DNA of 64,000 bases from Pseudoalteromonas sp. N1230-9. GTDB taxonomy: Bacteria > Pseudomonadota > Gammaproteobacteria > Enterobacterales > Alteromonadaceae. Below, one piece after another: positions 1-11,517 of this stretch; position 1 is the first letter of the stretch, and each line of letters starts with the position of its first letter. The notes beneath the pieces were generated by a model. It ran no database searches and had not been told where the DNA came from. It saw only the letters and a list, made by a program, of their open reading frames with translations. The position numbers and the translations under genes were made by a program. Where the stretch lies: contig NZ_CP090419.1 in assembly GCF_032716425.1 (NCBI RefSeq), positions 135,001-199,000 on the forward strand, written 5' to 3'.

Positions 1-247
1 ACAGATGATTGTTAGTTAGCTAAACCGCTTGGTTTACCTAATTAATATGCTCTTTAAAAATTTGGAAAGCTGATATTAAAATTCTTATAGATAACATTGT
101 TATTTATAAAGAGTTTTCAAAAGTAAAAAATATGCCATTAATCGACAGATTAATTGGTATCTACTTTAGTATTCTCATCATTATTTGATGAATTAACTTC
201 TGGCGAAGTTAACAGCTGTCACTAACAAAGACCCGTTTGGGTTGTAT
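1..247 (+). other. 3' part of the 16S-23S internal transcribed spacer
   Basis: The stretch before the 23S gene is rRNA operon spacer. It contains tgctctttaaaaatttgga at 48-66, which closely matches the boxA-containing antitermination segment that precedes 23S genes in enteric and marine gammaproteobacteria. No tRNA is visible in these 247 bases, so any spacer tRNA lies before the window. Confidence 0.75.
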
Positions 248-3130
<2,883 letters not shown>

Positions 3131-3260
3131 ACAACGCCAAACGCGTTTTGTGGCAGCGTAACAACGCAAAACAGAAGTTAAATTACTAAAGTAGAATTTA
3201 CTTACAATCAGCATTCCGAATTTAGTAGTCGCGATTTTATATCGCGTTTACAACACATTT

Positions 3261-3378
3261 TGCTTGGTGACAATAGCGTTTTGGACCCACCTGACCCCAT
3301 GCCGAACTCAGTAGTGAAACGAAACAGCGCCGATGATAGTGTGGCATTTGCCATGTGAAAGTAGGACATCGCCAGGCT
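3261..3378 (+). rRNA. rrf: 5S ribosomal RNA
   Basis: This 118-nt RNA begins tgcttggtgac and ends gccaggct, the complementary ends that form helix I of 5S rRNA. Internal conserved segments include acccacctgaccccatgccgaactc and the gtaggacatcgcc loop. It lies about 130 bp after the 23S gene and directly before a rho-independent terminator, the usual distal end of a gammaproteobacterial rRNA operon. Ends are approximate to one or two bases. Confidence 0.95.
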
Positions 3379-3389
3379 CCTAATTAAAG

Positions 3390-3420
3390 AAACCCGTTGC
3401 AGCAATGCAGCGGGTTTTTT
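3390..3420 (+). terminator. rRNA operon terminator
   Basis: The segment aacccgttgc-agcaat-gcagcgggtt forms a 10-bp stem (one G-T type mismatch) followed by a run of T residues, starting 12 bases after the 5S gene. It is a canonical intrinsic terminator for the rRNA operon. Confidence 0.92.
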
Positions 3421-3543
3421 GCGTGTTTGTCTTCGCGCGCTATCCGCGAACAGACAACCCATGACGCGGGATAAACCCACTGCTATGCTCTAGTATTTTG
3501 ATAGTGAAATGGCATATACCGTCCACCTCTGCCATTAAGGTCA

Positions 3544-4392
3544 CTAAAATAAGCCGTAGGCCTCAGTTTCTTCCTCTTCTTGGTTGCTTAGATGTTCTGG
3601 GCGGAATATAGCGCTTGGGTCAATGAGTAACGTATGCTTATTTTTCATTTTTATTAAACCGCGCATCATATTTTTGGTTTGTGGGTCTACATCAAAGCCG
3701 ACGGACGTTAACTTATCTAAGGGTTTAATATCCTCTTTTTTAACGTTGATGTTGTCTTCTACTTTATCAACCAGTAATCCTATATGTGGTGTGATGCCAT
3801 CTTTAGTAGTGAAAATAATAATCGGTTTATAGTCGAGGATTATCTGTTCTCTAGCAGACTCAAATAAACGTATTAGTTGGTTAAAGATGTGCCTCTTTTT
3901 TTCTTCAAATATATGGATTAACTTATCTTTAGGAAGGTTCTTTTGTAATTCGAGTAACTCACCAGCCATTGCATGTAGTGCTCTGTGGGGAGTATCAAAT
4001 TTGTTAAGAATGTTTTGCAAGTCTTCATTGTCTGTTTTGAAGCTATTATACCACCGGCCAAAAGCGCATTTGTCAGGATCGGTTGATTGTGTAAACGCAG
4101 CACCAGTGAGCAGGCTCTCTTCTAGTGCATTTAACCAGAGTTGGTGCTCTTTTTCTTTCTCAGCTAATAAATCTGTTAACGCAGCATTTGTTTTATGAGT
4201 CGATTGGTTATTAAGTACAATTCCTAAGTCAAATATAGGAGTGGGTGTATCCATGTAGTCTTTAACGCCAATAAAGCTTTTATTTTCATTAGGTAGGGAC
4301 GTAAGGTTATTTTCGTAACGTTCCGTTAGAAGAATATCGAGTATTTTAAGTGAAATGGTTTTATGCCCAACACGAAAATTAATCAGATCCAT
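3544..4392 (-). CDS. CheW-like chemotaxis coupling protein with an inserted CZB zinc-binding domain
   Basis: The 282-residue protein reads as a CheW fold split in two. Residues about 1-65 (DLINFRVG, VKDYMDTPTPIFDLG) resemble the first half, and about 188-265 (PIIIFTTKDGITPHIGLLVDKV, then MRGLIKM) resemble the second. Between them, about 78-180, is a helical region with the CZB pattern: His83, the CAFGRWY motif with Cys109, and His136 and His140. CZB domains bind zinc through three His and one Cys and act as zinc or hypochlorite sensors, usually at the C-terminus of chemoreceptors. Here the domain would sit inside a scaffold protein. It has no signal peptide, so it is cytoplasmic. It is the last gene of the minus-strand uvrD-tmcA-binding protein chain, 61 bp after the binding protein. 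Function is inferred from domains only. Confidence 0.72.
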   Translation of the reverse strand: MDLINFRVGHKTISLKILDILLTERYENNLTSLPNENKSFIGVKDYMDTPTPIFDLGIVLNNQSTHKTNAALTDLLAEKEKEHQLWLNALEESLLTGAAFTQSTDPDKCAFGRWYNSFKTDNEDLQNILNKFDTPHRALHAMAGELLELQKNLPKDKLIHIFEEKKRHIFNQLIRLFESAREQIILDYKPIIIFTTKDGITPHIGLLVDKVEDNINVKKEDIKPLDKLTSVGFDVDPQTKNMMRGLIKMKNKHTLLIDPSAIFRPEHLSNQEEEETEAYGLF

Positions 4393-4453
4393 ATTTCCCT
4401 CAAAGCCTTATTAAGTCTTTAAAGCATAGAACATTATTCTGATTTAGCAGTAG

Positions 4454-5584
4454 TTAATCTTGATTACTTTTAAAATATGAGCGATAAATTTTTTTATCAC
4501 TATTACCAGTCTGCTCACTAAATAACTTTGCGAAGTCAGTATCTTCATCAAATAGTGCATTTAACTTGGAAATTAAGCATTGATTATTTAAAGGGGGAGA
4601 GCACTTTTGAGCAGCATTAACCAGTGCAACTGCATTTAGATAACCTTCAAAAATTATGCGATTTGCCTTCCTTTGGTAGGGCTTAATGTCTTCATTGAAT
4701 TGCACGCACCAAGCGTTATCACACCGATTAGGATCGGGGACGACTTCGGTGACCATAATATTGCTTGGATGCTTAATTCGCTTGTATAGTTCATGGCTTG
4801 ATGCAAAAGAAACGGCGGTGTAGTCGGGTGTGAAACCCTGCTGATAGCCTGTATTGATAAACTCAGCTAACGGTTTGTATGTGCCTACCATACAGATTGC
4901 AGTCGCTTTACTTTGTTTAAGTTGCGTTAGTGCCTTTGCAATATCTTCGCTATTACGTTTAAATCGGGCAACTTCAATAGGTTTTATTTCATATTTTTCT
5001 AAAGCTAAAATTAAATTGCTTTCAACAACATAACCAAATTCGTCAGCTTGAATCATTAATGCAATTTTCTCATGCTGACGTTCTTTTACTAAATAATCGA
5101 CTTGTTCAGACGCTTCATCTTGATAGCTTGCACGTAGGTTAAATACATTCGGCATTGAATTATTATGTAGGAAATCTGCGCCTGTAAAAGGCATCAGAAA
5201 GGGTGTACGATGCCTATCAAGCAAAGGTTTAATGGCATGTGCAGTCGGTGTTCCCATTGAACCAAAGATTGCGTGGATGTTGTCGCTAAATAAAAATTGC
5301 CGTGTATTTACAACCGTATTTTTTGGCTCATAACCATCGTCAGCAATTATCAGCTTGATATTTTGACCATTAATACCGCTATCAGCATTTATCTTATCGA
5401 AATAAATATTGCTGCCGAAAGCTAATTGCTCGCCAATTTCTTTTGCTGGCCCTGATAGTGCTGTAGACATACCTAATTTTATAGGGGGGAGAGTGTCTTC
5501 GGCATGACCCAAAGTGGATAAAAGTGAAAGAGATAACAATATGCTCTTAATTGTCGATATTATTGAGTAGTTTAAAGTGAGCAT
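4454..5584 (-). CDS. Periplasmic type I binding protein, branched-chain amino acid ABC transporter family (orphan)
   Basis: This 376-residue protein starts with a hydrophobic signal sequence ending near GHAEDTLPP. It continues with IKLGMSTALSGPAKEIGEQL, the N-terminal signature of Peripla_BP_6 proteins such as LivJ. Further typical stretches are LIIADDGYEPKNTV and AIFGSMGTPTAHAI. Four Cys near residues 288-330 may form disulfides. No permease or ATPase genes are adjacent, so it may serve sensing rather than transport. The ATG lies inside the end of tmcA, giving a 38-nt overlap, with aagg seven bases upstream. No suitable alternative start occurs before the signal peptide, so the overlap looks real. 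The CheW-CZB gene follows 61 bp later. Confidence 0.78.
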   Translation of the reverse strand: MLTLNYSIISTIKSILLSLSLLSTLGHAEDTLPPIKLGMSTALSGPAKEIGEQLAFGSNIYFDKINADSGINGQNIKLIIADDGYEPKNTVVNTRQFLFSDNIHAIFGSMGTPTAHAIKPLLDRHRTPFLMPFTGADFLHNNSMPNVFNLRASYQDEASEQVDYLVKERQHEKIALMIQADEFGYVVESNLILALEKYEIKPIEVARFKRNSEDIAKALTQLKQSKATAICMVGTYKPLAEFINTGYQQGFTPDYTAVSFASSHELYKRIKHPSNIMVTEVVPDPNRCDNAWCVQFNEDIKPYQRKANRIIFEGYLNAVALVNAAQKCSPPLNNQCLISKLNALFDEDTDFAKLFSEQTGNSDKKIYRSYFKSNQD

Positions 5585-7616
5585 ACCAACCTTGCACTGC
5601 GGCTTTGAATTGTGTGTTTAATTCTTTTTTTCCGGACAGATTTGCTTCACTAATGAAGTGATCGGTACAGGATTGTTGTAATATTAGCCGAATAAGTATG
5701 AATTTTGTATCTTGATTGAGCAAGTTTAGACTAATTGGTGTATGCCAGATCAGTTGCCACAGTAAGGGTTGAGCATTAAATAACGAAAATTCAGAATTTA
5801 TAAGGCGCTCAGCCCTGCTTAATAATACAGTTGGACATTCGCTTTGTGGAAAATGGGGTAATAATTCAGCAATCAGTTGCCAAGGTAAGTGACTAAAGTG
5901 GCCTAAAAGTTGTAACGAGAAGTCGTGTTTAAACTCACCAATGAGCAGTGTGGCTGAATGTTTCGCTTGGCGGGTAAGTGGCTTTATAACTAAAGCCGAA
6001 TGTTCCGCAGTTGCTTTGTCGTGGCTAAAACCCAACTTAATGACCTTAAAACCATTACTTTGCCAAAACTTAACTAGGGATGCATTTGCGCCAAAGCTCG
6101 CACCGAAATAGTCGCAATAATCTAGTTGTTTTTCGCAGTAATTTAATAGGGCTGAACCTATACCTTGTTGATGACACTCTGGTGCGACAGCTATTCTCAC
6201 AACTCTTGCAGAGCGTTTACATAAATCTTCTGTACTCTGGCTCAGTTGAGTAATGGTTTGTGCCATTAAATGGCCATGTGGTCTGCGCTTACCTATTTTA
6301 ACTTGTTCTGCGATCTTAGCCGTTAAACCACCCTCAACAGCCACCAAACAAACTGCTTTTAGTGCATTTTCTTGCTTACAGATAGACAGCTGTAACTCGG
6401 GCGCATCAAGCAGTTGGCGTAAATCATTCACTGTGGTTTGGTAATGAGCCAGCGCCAGTAATGCCATTATTTGGCTAAGTAGTTGCTCATCATCAACGAG
6501 TTGTTCTTTGCTTATGTTTGCAAATTGGAATGGCTCACTACTTTGCGTGCCTGGGTACTTTGCATCGAGTAATAATAGTTTGCGTAGGCTATTTTCTAAA
6601 GGATCATGTTTGGCAAAGCGAACTGGCTCATCCAAAGTGATAGTCTTTAGTGATTTAAATTGGCTACGTAAGTAATGTAGAAAACGTAACGTGTAACCTC
6701 GGCCATTTCCTTCATAACCAACCATAGTGCTAGCAAATACGATTCGCGGATAGCTTTTCAGGATCTGTAATAGCATAGGAACAGGAATCGCCGCTGCTTC
6801 GTCGACAAATAACAGATCGCAGTCAGGTTTTTCATGTAGGAGTGTATCTGGCGCAATATAGCTAAGGTTAGCTAGTTGCTTACAATTTTGCTCTTTAGTT
6901 ATACCAAGCTCAGATGCTAAATGTTTAAAGCTTGTTTGTACGGCCTTGGCTTGCGTGGCACAAATAAGGATTTTTTTATCTTGAAGATTTGCTGCTGCAA
7001 GCCCTAAAGCAGCTGACTTACCACGACCCCGGTCTGCACTGATCACAAATGGGCGATTAGCGCGCCCTGTTGCGGTTTTAATAATTTGCTCAACACATGC
7101 TTGTTGTTGCTGATAATTTATCTCAGCAGTTGCTGGCGAAATGGATTGGTAAGTAGGAAGCGAGTGCTCAGTAAAATAATGTGGCTGCAATTTTAGCTTG
7201 GCGAAAAAACGCTGATTAAAAAAGCTGTGTTGAATCACTTCGCCATAAGAGGTAATACTTGTGAGTGCTGGGTCTTGCCACTTATCGTCATCGGGCAGCA
7301 AAAGTATCAGTACACCACCTGCTTTTACGGTACCTGCAAGCGCGGCTAGTTTATCGGCATATAAGCCGCTAAAACCATCAAAAATAGCGTGTTGAAACTC
7401 TTGGCCAAGAATTTGATGAGCATGTTTTGGAAACTTACTATTCGCTAATAGTGAGCTAGCGCTTAAAACATAGGTATTGTTAAGCGCTAATTGGTTTGCA
7501 AACTGATGGCACCAAGTTTCGCTGCCTTGCACAATGACAAGCTGGCGATGCTTTGCAATCACCAGCTCATTACACAGTGCTGTTATATACTCATTATAAG
7601 GCTTGAAGTCTTGCAT
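5547..7616 (-). CDS. tmcA: tRNA(Met) cytidine acetyltransferase TmcA
   Basis: TmcA uses acetyl-CoA and ATP to form N4-acetylcytidine at the wobble position of elongator tRNA-Met. The 689-residue length is close to E. coli TmcA (about 670). An N-terminal DUF1726-like region includes LGQEFQHAIFDGFSGL. It is followed by a helicase-like ATPase with Walker A ADRGRGKS (Lys200) and a DEAAAIPVPML Walker B. Next is a GNAT domain with VAPECHQQGIGSALL as the acetyl-CoA loop, then a C-terminal tRNA-binding tail. The start overlaps the end of uvrD by 23 nt, which suggests translational coupling. The 3' end overlaps the following binding-protein gene. Identity is firm. Confidence 0.95.
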   Translation of the reverse strand: MQDFKPYNEYITALCNELVIAKHRQLVIVQGSETWCHQFANQLALNNTYVLSASSLLANSKFPKHAHQILGQEFQHAIFDGFSGLYADKLAALAGTVKAGGVLILLLPDDDKWQDPALTSITSYGEVIQHSFFNQRFFAKLKLQPHYFTEHSLPTYQSISPATAEINYQQQQACVEQIIKTATGRANRPFVISADRGRGKSAALGLAAANLQDKKILICATQAKAVQTSFKHLASELGITKEQNCKQLANLSYIAPDTLLHEKPDCDLLFVDEAAAIPVPMLLQILKSYPRIVFASTMVGYEGNGRGYTLRFLHYLRSQFKSLKTITLDEPVRFAKHDPLENSLRKLLLLDAKYPGTQSSEPFQFANISKEQLVDDEQLLSQIMALLALAHYQTTVNDLRQLLDAPELQLSICKQENALKAVCLVAVEGGLTAKIAEQVKIGKRRPHGHLMAQTITQLSQSTEDLCKRSARVVRIAVAPECHQQGIGSALLNYCEKQLDYCDYFGASFGANASLVKFWQSNGFKVIKLGFSHDKATAEHSALVIKPLTRQAKHSATLLIGEFKHDFSLQLLGHFSHLPWQLIAELLPHFPQSECPTVLLSRAERLINSEFSLFNAQPLLWQLIWHTPISLNLLNQDTKFILIRLILQQSCTDHFISEANLSGKKELNTQFKAAVQGWYAHFKLLNNIDN

Positions 7617-9759
7617 ACTGTGTTACAAGCCATTTGCTGCCTAGGTCATCAAAGTTCACTTGAATACGTGACTGTGCGCCACTACCTTCGTAATTGAGTA
7701 CGGTTCCTGCACCGAACTTGGCGTGTAAGACGCGTTGTCCTAAGTTAAAGCCACTATCTTCAAATGCAGCATGGGTTACTGATGGACTAAAACGACCTGC
7801 AGCAGGCGGTCTTGAAACTTGTGTTTTAATTCGGATTTCTTCGATGCAGTCTTCAGGCATTTCACGTAAAAAGCGTGATGGGCTGTGGTATTTTTCTTGT
7901 CCGTATAAACGGCGACTTTCTGCATGGCTAATGTATAGTTTTTCCATCGCGCGAGTCATACCAACATAACATAGGCGGCGTTCTTCTTCTAAACGGCCAG
8001 ACTCTTCATTACTTTGTTGTGACGGGAACATGCCCTCTTCAACACCAACCATAAATACCAGTGGGAATTCTAGGCCTTTTGCTGAGTGCAGAGTCATCAT
8101 TTGCACCGCGTCTTCGTGCTCATCGGCTTGACCTTCGCCAGACTCTAGTGAGGTATAGGCCAAAAAGCCCTGTAGTGGCGAGCTGAACTCTTCATCTTCA
8201 GGGAGTTCATATTGACCACAAGCACTAATAAGCTCTTCTAAGTTTTCTACGCGGGCACGGCCTTTTTCACCTTTTTCAGCTTGATACATTGCCATTAACC
8301 CTGAGGTTTGAATGGCGTATTTCGCTTGCTCTTCTAAGGTGAGATCGCTGATCTTATCTTCGATATGCTCAACAAGTTCTAAGAATTTAGTGACAGCACT
8401 CGCCGCACGGCCAGATAAGTGCTGCTGCTCGATAATAGCTTTTGCGGCATACCAAAGTGGCAATGATTCATTGCGCGCGCAATCACGGATATGGCTTAGC
8501 GTTTTATCACCAATGCCGCGGGCAGGGGTGTTAATAACGCGCTCGAAAGCAGCATCATCTTGACGATTGCCCACTAAACGTAAATATGAAAGTGCATCTT
8601 TGATCTCTTGGCGCTCGAAGAAGCGCATACCGCCGTAAATACGGTATTTTAAACCTTCTTGTAGCATTGCTTCTTCGAGTACACGAGATTGCGCATTGTT
8701 ACGGTATAAAATTGCGGCGTCTTGTAATGCATTACCCGCATTGAGCCAGCTGCGTAGTTTACTACTAACAAAGCGGGCTTCGTCTAATTCATTAAACGCA
8801 GCGTAAACAGAAATAGGCTCACCATCATTGCCATCTGTCCAAAGGCTCTTGCCCATGCGTTCAGCATTGTTTTTGATCAGCGCATTTGATGCTTTCAAGA
8901 TTGTTGCCGTTGAGCGGTAATTTTGCTCAAGGCGAATGGTTTCGGCTTCGAAGTCGGTCAAAAAGCGTTTGATATTCTCAATTTTTGCGCCACGCCAGCC
9001 ATAAATGCTTTGGTCATCATCACCCACGATCATAATACTATTCGTATTACCTGCAAGTAGCTTTAACCAAGCGTACTGAATTGTATTGGTATCTTGGAAC
9101 TCGTCTACCAGCATGTGAGCAAAGCGCTGCTGATAATGACGTAAAAGTGTCGGGTTATTTTTAAGTACTTCGTAGCAACGCAGTAATATTTCAGCAAAGT
9201 CGATTAAACCAGCACGGTCGCACGCTTCTTGATATGCAGCATAGACTTTTAGCATCATCTGTTCATTAACATCGTAGGCTTGAATGTCTTTCGGGCGTAA
9301 GCCTTCGTCTTTTTTAGCGCTGATATACCAACCAAATTGTTTTGCAGGCCACTTTTTGTCATCGATGTTCATCGCTTTAAGTAAGCGTTTGATCATACGT
9401 TGTTGATCGTCAGAATCTAAGATTTGAAAGCTTTCAGGCAAGTTCGCTTCGCGATGGTGGGCACGCAAAATACGGTGAGATAAACCATGGAAAGTACCAA
9501 TCCACATGCCACCAACTGGTGCTTTTAGCGTTTCTTCTACACGAGTACGCATTTCTTTCGCGGCTTTGTTAGTGAAGGTTACCGCAAAGATACTGTATGC
9601 TGAAGCTTGCTCAACTTGCATGAGCCATGCGATGCGATGAACAAGTACTCGAGTTTTACCAGAACCTGCACCTGCAAGTACTAGCATATTTTGCAATGGG
9701 GCTGCGACTGCATCCCGTTGTTTGTCATTTAAGCCATCGAGTAATTCAGAAACGTCCAT
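7594..9759 (-). CDS. uvrD: DNA helicase II UvrD
   Basis: This superfamily 1 3'-5' DNA helicase acts in nucleotide excision repair and methyl-directed mismatch repair. All seven helicase motifs are visible in the 721 residues: AGAGSGKT (I, Lys35), VDEFQDTN (II), GDDDQSIYGWRGA (III), LEQNYRS (IV), TLHSAKGLEFPLVF (V) and RRLCYVGMTRA (VI), plus the early Q-motif region LNDKQRDAV. The C-terminus, LHAKFGAGTVLNYEGSG, matches the UvrD tail that contacts RNA polymerase and distinguishes it from Rep. It is the first gene of the minus-strand chain. Confidence 0.96.
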   Translation of the reverse strand: MDVSELLDGLNDKQRDAVAAPLQNMLVLAGAGSGKTRVLVHRIAWLMQVEQASAYSIFAVTFTNKAAKEMRTRVEETLKAPVGGMWIGTFHGLSHRILRAHHREANLPESFQILDSDDQQRMIKRLLKAMNIDDKKWPAKQFGWYISAKKDEGLRPKDIQAYDVNEQMMLKVYAAYQEACDRAGLIDFAEILLRCYEVLKNNPTLLRHYQQRFAHMLVDEFQDTNTIQYAWLKLLAGNTNSIMIVGDDDQSIYGWRGAKIENIKRFLTDFEAETIRLEQNYRSTATILKASNALIKNNAERMGKSLWTDGNDGEPISVYAAFNELDEARFVSSKLRSWLNAGNALQDAAILYRNNAQSRVLEEAMLQEGLKYRIYGGMRFFERQEIKDALSYLRLVGNRQDDAAFERVINTPARGIGDKTLSHIRDCARNESLPLWYAAKAIIEQQHLSGRAASAVTKFLELVEHIEDKISDLTLEEQAKYAIQTSGLMAMYQAEKGEKGRARVENLEELISACGQYELPEDEEFSSPLQGFLAYTSLESGEGQADEHEDAVQMMTLHSAKGLEFPLVFMVGVEEGMFPSQQSNEESGRLEEERRLCYVGMTRAMEKLYISHAESRRLYGQEKYHSPSRFLREMPEDCIEEIRIKTQVSRPPAAGRFSPSVTHAAFEDSGFNLGQRVLHAKFGAGTVLNYEGSGAQSRIQVNFDDLGSKWLVTQYARLQAL

Positions 9760-10017
9760 CGTTACGCCTTTTCAATCTATAATGGGTGGAGTATAACAGG
9801 TGTTTATGCAAGGCTAAATAAAATACTGTTTTTATAAACAGCTATTTTGGCAAGTCATTAAAATCGTAAATAAAAATTGTGAATTTGACCGATTTTTAGC
9901 AAAAAGAACTAAAATCAAAATAACGGTATTTTTTAACACTTTGATTTGTAAGTCATAATAAGTTGGCATAAAGTGTGTTTATAAAAAGTATAATCATTAA
10001 AAACTACAGAGGTTAGT

Positions 10018-10242
10018 ATGGCAGAGCAAGGTTCTGGCGGTAATGTAATCGCAGCAATATGTAATATCTTTTTTCCTGGTTTAGGACAATTGGTACAAGG
10101 TCGTTTAATGGCGGCGATTGCATTCTTTTTAGCATGGGTTATCAGTGGCGCGCTAATTTATGTTGCGATCGGTTTTGTATTACTGCCGATTGTCTATTTA
10201 TGGGCAATTATTGATGCTGCTCGTTTTAAATCACGACTCTAG
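10018..10242 (+). CDS. Small TM2-like membrane protein
   Basis: This 74-residue hydrophobic protein has the pattern FFPGLGQLVQGRLMAAIAFFL followed by a second long hydrophobic stretch and an Asp (IIDAARF). That arrangement resembles TM2-domain and related two-helix membrane proteins, in which a PGxGQ turn precedes the first helix. An agagg ribosome binding site lies seven bases before the ATG, and a strong terminator follows, so it is a monocistronic gene. The 258 bp before it are AT-rich and hold no other gene. The function is unknown. Confidence 0.7.
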   Translation: MAEQGSGGNVIAAICNIFFPGLGQLVQGRLMAAIAFFLAWVISGALIYVAIGFVLLPIVYLWAIIDAARFKSRL

Positions 10243-10258
10243 CTGTTTTACATAGCAT

Positions 10259-10293
10259 AAACACGAGCGCCACTATGGCGCTCGTGTTGTTTA
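10259..10293 (+). terminator. Intrinsic terminator after the small membrane protein
   Basis: acacgagcgcc-actat-ggcgctcgtgt forms an 11-bp perfect stem with a five-base loop, followed by tgttt. It lies 18 bases after the stop codon. Confidence 0.85.
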
Positions 10294-10364
10294 AGGCTGC
10301 AAAACTCGCCACGTTTAGCTGCAAACGGTATAATTAGCGCAATAACGTATTACGAGTACTCTTC

Positions 10365-10733
10365 ATGGAATATCAATTTATCCGCGACCCAATTAGCGGT
10401 TTACGCATTAAAATCTCTTCTGAGCACGGTGTTATTGGCCGCTGGCTGAATGAAGAAATCGGTAAAGAAAAAGTCGCAATGGTGCAAGCTTTAATTGCTG
10501 CAGTGAAGAGCAGTCATGAGCCTTTAACCTTGCAAGGCCAAGAAATTGATTTGATTTTAAGTAAAGACGAAGCATTATTTGAAGCCCATGCACTACATCA
10601 AGACAACGAAGACTTAGTCGCCTACCAAGATGATGATTTAATGCTTGAAGAAGAAGGCTTATGCAGTGGCTGTGGTTTTGAAGACTTTGTTGATTTAATT
10701 GAATCTTGGCAAGAGTTTACGCAAGGGCGATAA
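10365..10733 (+). CDS. yacL: YacL family protein (UPF0231)
   Basis: The 122-residue acidic protein aligns by eye with E. coli YacL. It opens MEYQFIRDPISGLRIKISSE (E. coli MDYEFLRD...), has the GRWLNEEIGKEK block and ends in a CGFEDFVDLIESWQEF segment that corresponds to the YacL tail. The function is unknown. In E. coli the gene neighbours acnB, but here it stands alone between a terminator and a convergent peroxiredoxin gene. A conserved CSGC pair occurs near residue 100. Confidence 0.85.
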   Translation: MEYQFIRDPISGLRIKISSEHGVIGRWLNEEIGKEKVAMVQALIAAVKSSHEPLTLQGQEIDLILSKDEALFEAHALHQDNEDLVAYQDDDLMLEEEGLCSGCGFEDFVDLIESWQEFTQGR

Positions 10734-10765
10734 GCAGAAACAGGTTCTGCTTATCAGTGGCTAGT

Positions 10766-11395
10766 TTATTGTTCATTGACTGATTTAACAGCTGCAAGTA
10801 ATAAGTCTTCAGTTAAACGTACTTTATAATTTGGATTAGCATACTGAAAGTGAATTAACCCTTTTGTGTCAACCACAAAAACAGCAGGTACAGGTAAAGC
10901 CACCTTTGCTTCGCCATCTAGCGACACAAAGTTAACGCCAAGTTTATTACGATAGATTTTTGCGGTTTTATCATCCAGATAAAATGCCAATCCTAGTTGT
11001 TGGCTCAATGCCAAACTATCATCAGATAAAAGTTGATAGTTTGGGGAAGATATTTTGCTTTCCGCTAGCTTTTCTGGGCTATCTGGCGATATCGCGATAA
11101 TTTGTGCATTGAGGCTTGCTAATTGCTTTTCAATTTTTTGCACACTGGCTAATTGCCTTGAACAATATGGGCACCAACCGCCACGATAAACAATTAATAC
11201 CGTGGTTTTTTCTTTAAAACGTTCACCTAAAGAAACGCTTTTTCCAAACTGATCTTTTAAGTCAACACTTGGCATAGTTAAGCCTGGCAGTAATGGACTA
11301 ACTTGCTCAGCTGAGTTTGCAATATTCGTTGCTGTAGCTGCAATTGCTTGGCTAGATAGTACAAGTAATGCAGTAATAAGTAGTGATCTAAACAT
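10766..11395 (-). CDS. Periplasmic peroxiredoxin-like (AhpC/TSA) thiol protein
   Basis: The 209-residue protein has an N-terminal signal peptide (MFRSLLITALLVLSSQAIA) and a thioredoxin-fold AhpC/TSA domain. Its active-site motif YRGGWCPYC places Cys75 and Cys78 as a CxxC pair. That motif is typical of the peroxiredoxin-like Prx/AhpC subfamily rather than classical two-Cys AhpC. Other family features are the PSVDLKDQFGK entry strand and PAVFVVDTKGLIHF near the end. It probably reduces peroxides or disulfides in the periplasm. It is divergent from the dUTPase gene and convergent with yacL. The physiological reductant cannot be told from sequence. Confidence 0.82.
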   Translation of the reverse strand: MFRSLLITALLVLSSQAIAATATNIANSAEQVSPLLPGLTMPSVDLKDQFGKSVSLGERFKEKTTVLIVYRGGWCPYCSRQLASVQKIEKQLASLNAQIIAISPDSPEKLAESKISSPNYQLLSDDSLALSQQLGLAFYLDDKTAKIYRNKLGVNFVSLDGEAKVALPVPAVFVVDTKGLIHFQYANPNYKVRLTEDLLLAAVKSVNEQ

Positions 11396-11517
11396 TAGGA
11401 TCCTTCATGATTCTTTCTCGATTTTACAAACGACCTGTTTATAAGTGTTTTTATTTCATCAATGCCAAATTTAACTGTAGTATATAGGCAAATAAAGAAT
11501 GCAAGTTGGGATAAAAA

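Noticed and set aside
3208..3480. Minus-strand 90-codon frame over the 5S gene and terminator
   Set aside because: It covers the 5S rRNA and its terminator in antisense; no ribosome binding site or known domain.
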